Part shown: in pieces, positions 6,761 to 11,082 of the stretch
Position numbering within the stretch: position 1 is the stretch's first letter
Layout: the number at the start of each line of letters is the position of its first letter
Source of the DNA: Magnetococcales bacterium
GTDB taxonomy: Bacteria; Pseudomonadota; Magnetococcia; Magnetococcales; DC0425bin3
Length of the DNA: 11,082 bases
Reading direction: 5' to 3'
NCBI GenBank assembly: GCA_015229045.1
Contig: JADGCJ010000045.1
Location: forward strand, 1 to 11,082
Translations under genes and position numbers: made by a program
Notes under the pieces: generated by a model
What the model was told of the DNA's origin: nothing
The model's input: only the letters and a program-made list of their open reading frames with translations
Database searches by the model: none

Positions 6761-7603
6761 TCACTGCATGGCGTCGAGGAGCCTGATCTCTTCGGGCCAG
6801 AGGGTCTCGTCGATGGTCTCCAGGATCAGGGGCATTTCGTCCATGCGCGGGTCTTGCATGACGAGGCGAAACGGTTCCCAGCCGAGAAGCCCCTTGCCGA
6901 GGCTCTCGTGGCGATCCACCCGGCTGTTCAGCCCTTTTTTGGCGTCGTTGAGGTGCATCCCCTTCAAGTAGGCAAAACCGATGGTCTGCTCGAAGGCGGC
7001 CATGGTGGCGGCGTAGGTTTCGGCTGTACGCAGGTCATAGCCTGCCGCGAAGGCATGGCAGGTGTCCAGACAGACGCCGACCCGGCTGCGGTCCCTGACC
7101 CGATCGATGATGGCCGCGATGTGAGCGAAATCGTAGCCCAGATTGCTCCCCTGACCAGCGGTGTTTTCGATGACGGCCACCACCCCTTCGGTTTTGTCCA
7201 GGGTCTGGTTGATGGCGTCGGCGATCAATTCCAGACAGCGTTCCGGCTCTATCGTCTTGAGATGACTGCCTGGATGAAAATTCAGGCAGGGCAGACCCAG
7301 TTGCCGACAACGCTCCATCTCATCGATGAAGGCAGCCAGGGACTTTTCTCGTGCCTGGGGATCGGGATGGCCGAGGTTGATCAGATAGCTGTCGTGCGGC
7401 AGGACATCGGCCGGTCGGTAGCCGCAGGAGGCCAGATTCTCCTTGAACAATCGAATATCCTCCGTACTCAGGGGTTTGGCCTGCCACTGGCGCTGATTCT
7501 TGGTGAACATGGCAAAGGCTTTTGCCCCGATGCTCTTGGCGTGCAGAGGGGCGTTCCAGACTCCGCCTGTTGCGCTCACATGGGCACCAACCCGTTTGGT
7601 CAT
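6761..7603 (-). CDS. nfo: Endonuclease IV (AP endonuclease, Xth-independent family)
   Basis: This 280-residue protein is closely similar to E. coli Nfo by recall. It is a metal-dependent TIM-barrel enzyme that cuts the backbone 5' of abasic sites and trims blocked 3' ends in base-excision repair. Nearly all signature blocks are intact: GAHVSATGG (6-14), FTKNQRQW (33-40), [13 protein letters not shown] (68-80), NFHPGSH (108-114), [12 protein letters not shown] (145-156), [15 protein letters not shown] (178-192), GMHLNDAK (215-222), [10 protein letters not shown] (227-236) and PLILET (258-263). The expected metal ligands are His70, His110, Glu146, Asp180, His183, His217, Asp230, His232 and Glu262. 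The start ATG 7603 lies two bases past the kinase stop. GGCGGAG inside the kinase's last codons serves as ribosome binding site, implying translational coupling. An nfo gene in a kinase operon is unusual. Confidence 0.97.
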   Translation of the reverse strand: MTKRVGAHVSATGGVWNAPLHAKSIGAKAFAMFTKNQRQWQAKPLSTEDIRLFKENLASCGYRPADVLPHDSYLINLGHPDPQAREKSLAAFIDEMERCRQLGLPCLNFHPGSHLKTIEPERCLELIADAINQTLDKTEGVVAVIENTAGQGSNLGYDFAHIAAIIDRVRDRSRVGVCLDTCHAFAAGYDLRTAETYAATMAAFEQTIGFAYLKGMHLNDAKKGLNSRVDRHESLGKGLLGWEPFRLVMQDPRMDEMPLILETIDETLWPEEIRLLDAMQ

Positions 7604-7605
7604 GG

Positions 7606-9897
7606 CTATTTTTCTCCGCCGGGCAAGGTAAAATGGAAGGTGGCCCCCTGGCCTATCGCAGCCTCGACCCAGATACGTCCGCCGTGCCGGTTGATGATGC
7701 GCTGAACCGTGGCCAGCCCGATACCAATGCCTTCAAAGTCACGCGATTTGTGTAACCGCTGAAAAGGATGAAACAGCTTGGCGGCGTGGGCCATGTCGAA
7801 GCCGACTCCATTGTCACGAATCGAATAGACGATCTCCCGACCTTCGTGGCGGAAGGCGATTTCGATGACGGCGCGTGGACTTTTGCTGGTATATTTCCAG
7901 GCATTGTTCAACAGGTTTTCCAGGGCGGTCTTGATCAGGCGCAGATCACCAAACACGCGCATGCCGGGCATGACCCGCCAGGTGACCGGGCGTTGCGGGG
8001 TGGAGCGGCCCAATTGGGTCAGGATCTCCTCGGACAGGGCCGACAGATCGATCCCCTGACGCAGGACATCACCTTGAGTGGAGCGTGACAGCCGCAACAG
8101 GCCATCGATCAGGGCATTCATCTCCTTGCAACTCTGCCGCAGGTTGGTCAGATACTCCTGGCCGTCGGCATCGAGCCGATCGCCATAATCTTCCAGCAGA
8201 ATGTCGCTGAAGCCGCCGATCGAGCGCAAGGGTGCCCGCAGGTCGTGGGAGACCGTATAGGCGAAGGATTCCAGCTCCTTGTTGGCCAGTTCCAGGGCCG
8301 AGGTGCGTTCCCGGATGCGGCGTTCCAGTTCCAGGTTCATGGTGCGAATCTCCTTTTCTGCCGTCTTGCGCAGGGAGATGTCACGCATCACACCAGAGAA
8401 AAACTCCACCTCGCCGTGGGTGCCGCGATGGGCCACGATCACCTGGGAGACAGGAACTTCGCCACCCAGGGCATCCATCAACGCCGTTTCGCCTGTCCAT
8501 ACTCCCTCATTGCGGGCCGTTGGCAAACCCTGGGCACGCACCGACTCCCAGGCCCATCCCGTGTGCAGATCGGCCAGGGTCTTGCCGGAAATGTCGCCGC
8601 CACCCGATGGCCAGCGCAGCATGTGTCGTCCGGCACGGTTCAGATAGACCAGCCCCAGATCGGGGCCAACCATGCACACCAGGTCGCTGGTCGATTCCAG
8701 AATGGCCACCAGTCGATCCCGTTCGGCCCCGGTGCGGGCACGATCGACGATATTGGCCAGGGTGCTTGCCACATGGCTCAGAAAAATCTCCTCTTCGGCG
8801 TCGTGGCGATGCCCGGCCTTCAGATACAGGTTCAGTATTCCCAGGGCCTTTCCCTGGTGCAAAATGGGTACGCAATAGTGCCCGTGTTCCTGCATCCCTT
8901 CGTAGCAGGTCCCGTGGCGGTGATCCAGGCTGTCGGAGAAGACAATCTTGCGTGTCTTGGCGGCCAATCCGCACAAACACTCCCCCTGCTGGATGCGGGC
9001 ACACTTCCGCAACGGGCCATCCGGCAAATCTTTTTGCACGACCAGGAAATACTCCCCGTTTTTCCGGTCAACCAGAAAAATGCCCCCCTGCGCCTTCAGA
9101 GAGAGCCAGGGGATGGAGAGGACCAATTCCAGGGCCTGATGCAACTGTTCGAGGAGGGTCAGAGGTTCCAGGGCCATGCGCAACAGCTGCCCGATGATCA
9201 GGGTCGATTCGTGGATACGCTCCTTTTTTTCTTCCAGGGATTGCCGTTCGCGGATCTCCTTTTCCAACTCCTGGTTTTTTTGATTCAGGGCGAAGTTGGT
9301 CTCTTTCAGGGCCTCGGTGCGCTCTCGTACCCGCTGTTCCAGGAGTTCGTTGGACGAGGCGAGGTGTTCGATACGTTTCAGATCACGATAGCCACGCAGA
9401 CCCGTGATGACGGCCGAAAGAAATTTGTGTGCCTTGAAATCTGATTTATCGATGTAGTCGTTGATGTCGTATTGCAGAACCACATCGTGTTCGGGTGCCA
9501 TGGCCGACTGTCCCGTGCGCAGAATGATGCGTACCAGGGGGTTTTGCATCTCCTCCCGGACGAAACGCACCACGCTCAGCCCCTCCAACTCCGACTCCAT
9601 CACCACATCCAGCAGAAGGATGGCTGCGTCGGGATGTTCGGTCAGCAATTGCCGGGCATCCGCTCCGGAGTAGCCGTCGAACAAACGCAGGGGAATGCCA
9701 TCAAAAGTCAAGTCTGCCAGCAAGTTGCGTGTCAATTTGTGTATCGACACATCATCGTCGACGACCAGCACCTTCCAGGGTGATGCCTCCGGTCGGGCAG
9801 CCGACGCATCGTCGACGGAGGTCTTTGATGGACGAACGTTCCCTTCAGGAGCAAGCCGGGGATGAGAGTGTTCAGGACTGGTTTCCGGCTCGGACAT
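7606..9897 (-). CDS. REC-GAF-PAS sensor histidine kinase with N-terminal receiver
   Basis: This 763-residue protein has no membrane segment. After a ~40-residue acidic/Pro-rich tail comes a receiver domain (41-170): acidic DDD at 47-49, phospho-acceptor Asp97 in LLLDVVM, Thr128 and Lys151. The segment RTGQ...[11 protein letters not shown] resembles receivers joined to DUF3369-type regions. A coiled coil follows (175-230), then a GAF domain (about 240-387) with clustered Cys/His (CLCG at 307-310, HGTC at 328-331, HGHYC at 338-342). A PAS domain covers about 393-510 and a second coiled coil 511-545. HisKA has His551 in SHDLRAP, and HATPase_c has the N box [10 protein letters not shown] (661-670), DNGVGFD (695-701) and GIGIGLA (723-729). 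It likely autophosphorylates His551; the N-terminal receiver may receive phosphate from another kinase or tune activity. ATG 9897 has AGGA eight bases upstream (9906-9909). The frame is open to 9975, but that would deepen the overlap with the upstream gene. Confidence 0.93.
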   Translation of the reverse strand: MSEPETSPEHSHPRLAPEGNVRPSKTSVDDASAARPEASPWKVLVVDDDVSIHKLTRNLLADLTFDGIPLRLFDGYSGADARQLLTEHPDAAILLLDVVMESELEGLSVVRFVREEMQNPLVRIILRTGQSAMAPEHDVVLQYDINDYIDKSDFKAHKFLSAVITGLRGYRDLKRIEHLASSNELLEQRVRERTEALKETNFALNQKNQELEKEIRERQSLEEKKERIHESTLIIGQLLRMALEPLTLLEQLHQALELVLSIPWLSLKAQGGIFLVDRKNGEYFLVVQKDLPDGPLRKCARIQQGECLCGLAAKTRKIVFSDSLDHRHGTCYEGMQEHGHYCVPILHQGKALGILNLYLKAGHRHDAEEEIFLSHVASTLANIVDRARTGAERDRLVAILESTSDLVCMVGPDLGLVYLNRAGRHMLRWPSGGGDISGKTLADLHTGWAWESVRAQGLPTARNEGVWTGETALMDALGGEVPVSQVIVAHRGTHGEVEFFSGVMRDISLRKTAEKEIRTMNLELERRIRERTSALELANKELESFAYTVSHDLRAPLRSIGGFSDILLEDYGDRLDADGQEYLTNLRQSCKEMNALIDGLLRLSRSTQGDVLRQGIDLSALSEEILTQLGRSTPQRPVTWRVMPGMRVFGDLRLIKTALENLLNNAWKYTSKSPRAVIEIAFRHEGREIVYSIRDNGVGFDMAHAAKLFHPFQRLHKSRDFEGIGIGLATVQRIINRHGGRIWVEAAIGQGATFHFTLPGGEK

Positions 9898-10156
9898 CGT
9901 GGCATTCCTGTTTGGACGTTTCCCCGGTGCGGGCTGGCACGATGAGGAGGTCTTCATCGACGTTGGCAAACACATCGGCCAAGGCTGTCAACGCTGTCTG
10001 CAACTCCGACGAGGCCAAAACACGACCCCTGTCTTTCGCAGATAGCGTCGCGGAAAAAAAACCGATCGAACGGGTCGCATCCCCAGGCACGATTGCAGAA
10101 TCGATCGCAGGGGGTACCAGAGAGTCATTTTCTGTCGCATCTTCCTCAAACGACAT
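9872..10156 (-). CDS. Small acidic protein of unknown function, 94 residues
   Basis: No family is recognised. The protein starts MSFEEDATEND, has a central stretch that could form helices (about 41-70, RVLASSELQTALTALADVFA), and a short hydrophobic segment ending in LLIVPARTG (70-78). It is acidic, with one Cys (85) and no signal peptide or membrane helix. Its ATG at 10156 overlaps the TGA of the upstream repeat protein (TGATG; a GTG lies one codon earlier), and its end overlaps the kinase start by 26 bases. It is thus sandwiched by coupled genes, which is the main reason to believe it is real; its own ribosome binding site is weak. A role as a partner of the kinase or repeat protein is a guess. 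Confidence 0.62.
   Translation of the reverse strand: MSFEEDATENDSLVPPAIDSAIVPGDATRSIGFFSATLSAKDRGRVLASSELQTALTALADVFANVDEDLLIVPARTGETSKQECHDVRAGNQS
9906..9909 (-). promoter_or_regulatory. Ribosome binding site that sets the kinase start
   Basis: AGGA lies eight bases before ATG 9897, within the coding sequence of the upstream 94-residue protein. It favours this start over the codon at 9975. Confidence 0.5.
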
Positions 10157-11082
10157 CACGGACTTTTTTTTTCTGCTGCCACCATGCTGGTGTTGTGGGT
10201 GTCAGGGGCAGCAGGTGTATCGGCCAGATCGGCCGTCGGCAAGGTATCGACCGCAAAAGCCGGGTCTGCAGCGGAGGAGGAGGGGGCAGCTGCGTCAGCA
10301 GAGGGTTCCGAAGAGAAGGGGGGTTCGGCCCGCCGGGGTTCGTCGTCGAAGCCAAAATCAATCGTCGCATCGTGGGCATGCATCAGCTTGACCCCGCCAC
10401 TGAACAAAAGATCGTTGCCTGACTCGGAAAAACCGAGGTCTTTTCTGACGACGACCAGCTCTTCCGGTTCTGTTGGGGCAGCGGGTTCTTCTGTCGAGGA
10501 ATCCCAGGTGGTGGCAGTGGCGAACGTCTCCTCTGTCTCCCTCTGCGCGATTGGCTCCCCGGGTGGACCCCCGGCGGCAGGTTTGCTGTCGGGGGTGTCC
10601 CTGGCAGGCAGGGAGTAGATTTTTTTGCCGGATGTGAAGAGGGTATTGCGCACATCCACCGACAAATCCGGCTGCACCTCATCCACCAAGGTGTTGGGTA
10701 TGGCTCCCGGCACGAATGGACAGGCTTCCGCATCCCTTTCCGAAGCCGGATAAGACGAGAGACAGCTCTCCTCGGATTGACCGGAGGTCTCTGCAACAAT
10801 CCATTCCTGATGCAGATTTGCGTCAAGATTGTTGCCGCGAGAATCCATATTTTTGAACGGGGGCGTGTTTTGTCCTTGCTCCGGAGGAACTCTCCACTCG
10901 GAGGCCGGGTGCTTTTCAGCCACTTCCCAGGAGCTGTCGAGTTGGACATCCGAGGCTGCACTGGGGGGCTGTTCCGGTGTGGCATCCCAGGAGCTGTCGA
11001 GTTGGGTTGCCGAGGCTGCGTTGGAAGGCTGTTCCGGTGTGGCATCCCAGGAGCTGTCGAGTTGGGTTGCCGAGGCTGCGTT
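10156..11082 (-). CDS. Low-complexity acidic repeat protein, N-terminus beyond the window
   Basis: The frame is open to the window edge, so 308 residues of an incomplete protein are visible. The first ~54 visible residues are tandem 20-residue units (core QLDSSWDATPEQP), then a decayed unit (SEWRVPPEQG). The rest is rich in Ala, Pro, Asp, Glu and Ser and looks disordered. Two short, more ordered patches stand out: one around DVRNTLFTSGKKIYSLPARD and one around NDLLFSGGVKLMHAHDATIDF. Both contain an N-x-L-x-x-SG core and may be related linear motifs. There is no Cys cluster, membrane segment or enzyme motif in the visible part, and no family is recognised. A GTG at 10923 could be mistaken for a start, but the repeats continue upstream in frame, so it is probably internal. 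The stop overlaps the next gene's ATG, so it is upstream in the kinase-nfo unit. Confidence 0.72.
   Translation of the reverse strand, partial: NAASATQLDSSWDATPEQPSNAASATQLDSSWDATPEQPPSAASDVQLDSSWEVAEKHPASEWRVPPEQGQNTPPFKNMDSRGNNLDANLHQEWIVAETSGQSEESCLSSYPASERDAEACPFVPGAIPNTLVDEVQPDLSVDVRNTLFTSGKKIYSLPARDTPDSKPAAGGPPGEPIAQRETEETFATATTWDSSTEEPAAPTEPEELVVVRKDLGFSESGNDLLFSGGVKLMHAHDATIDFGFDDEPRRAEPPFSSEPSADAAAPSSSAADPAFAVDTLPTADLADTPAAPDTHNTSMVAAEKKSP
10921..11082. repeat. 60-bp tandem repeat, in frame, running off the window
   Basis: Units start at 10921, 10981 and 11041 with an exact 60-bp period. The two outer ones are identical over the 42 bases visible (11041-11082 against 10981-11022). 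The 10921 unit differs at several positions at its edges and centre but keeps CCCAGGAGCTGTCGAGTTGG. Each unit encodes 20 residues of the repeat protein. The near-identity at DNA level suggests recent expansion or homogenisation, and the array continues beyond the window by an unknown number of copies. Confidence 0.92.

Noticed and set aside
8232..9444. Overlapping plus-strand open frames of 321 and 399 codons antisense to the kinase
   Set aside because: The kinase on the minus strand shows full REC, GAF, PAS, HisKA and HATPase motifs; the antisense translations are low in recognisable features and rich in Pro/Arg or Gln/Gly.
10921..11082. CRISPR array
   Set aside because: The repeats abut without variable spacers, keep a 60-bp in-frame period and encode a continuous protein.
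1..11082. Prophage, transposon or other mobile element
   Set aside because: No transposase, integrase, phage structural gene, tRNA-flanking attachment site or terminal inverted repeats were seen; base composition appears even apart from the intergenic region near 5450-5590.

Overview
The window looks like a GC-rich proteobacterial chromosome with dense signalling genes. The close Nfo match, a Calvin-type class II aldolase, a tandem-domain bacteriohemerythrin and large multi-domain signalling proteins would fit a magnetotactic-coccus-like (Magnetococcales) or related alphaproteobacterial lineage. That placement is inference from gene style; no magnetosome, rRNA or other marker gene is present. 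No tRNA, rRNA, CRISPR array, transposase, integrase or convincing intrinsic terminator was seen.

Layout. (1) 55-3720, minus strand: a tightly packed three-gene unit transcribed fba -> caspase-fold (C14) protein -> SUMF1/FGE-fold protein. The last two junctions are a 10-nt gap (or 11-nt overlap) and a TGATG stop/start overlap. A strong Shine-Dalgarno and a TATAAT-bearing promoter with an inverted repeat lie upstream of fba. (2) 3929-5329, minus: a soluble EAL-domain c-di-GMP phosphodiesterase with all expected catalytic residues and a C-terminal Cache/PDC-like region. (3) 5330-5718: a 389-bp divergent control region with a palindromic element, an AT-rich promoter candidate and a possible 34-residue ORF. 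(4) 5719-6747, plus: a bacteriohemerythrin with two complete diiron-site domains. (5) 6761-11082, minus: a four-gene run, reading in transcription order a low-complexity repeat protein (cut by the window edge), a 94-residue acidic protein, a REC-GAF-PAS-histidine kinase, and nfo (endonuclease IV). Its junctions are TGATG, a 26-nt overlap and a 2-nt gap.

How they may work together. Two modules stand out. One is an envelope-directed caspase-like protease coupled to a catalytic-cysteine-less FGE-fold protein, downstream of a housekeeping aldolase. The other is an oxygen/redox-flavoured signalling neighbourhood: a hemerythrin divergent from an EAL phosphodiesterase, next to a kinase whose GAF domain is rich in Cys and His. 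The kinase is apparently co-translated with a DNA base-excision repair endonuclease and two uncharacterised acidic proteins. These functional links are inferred from gene order only.
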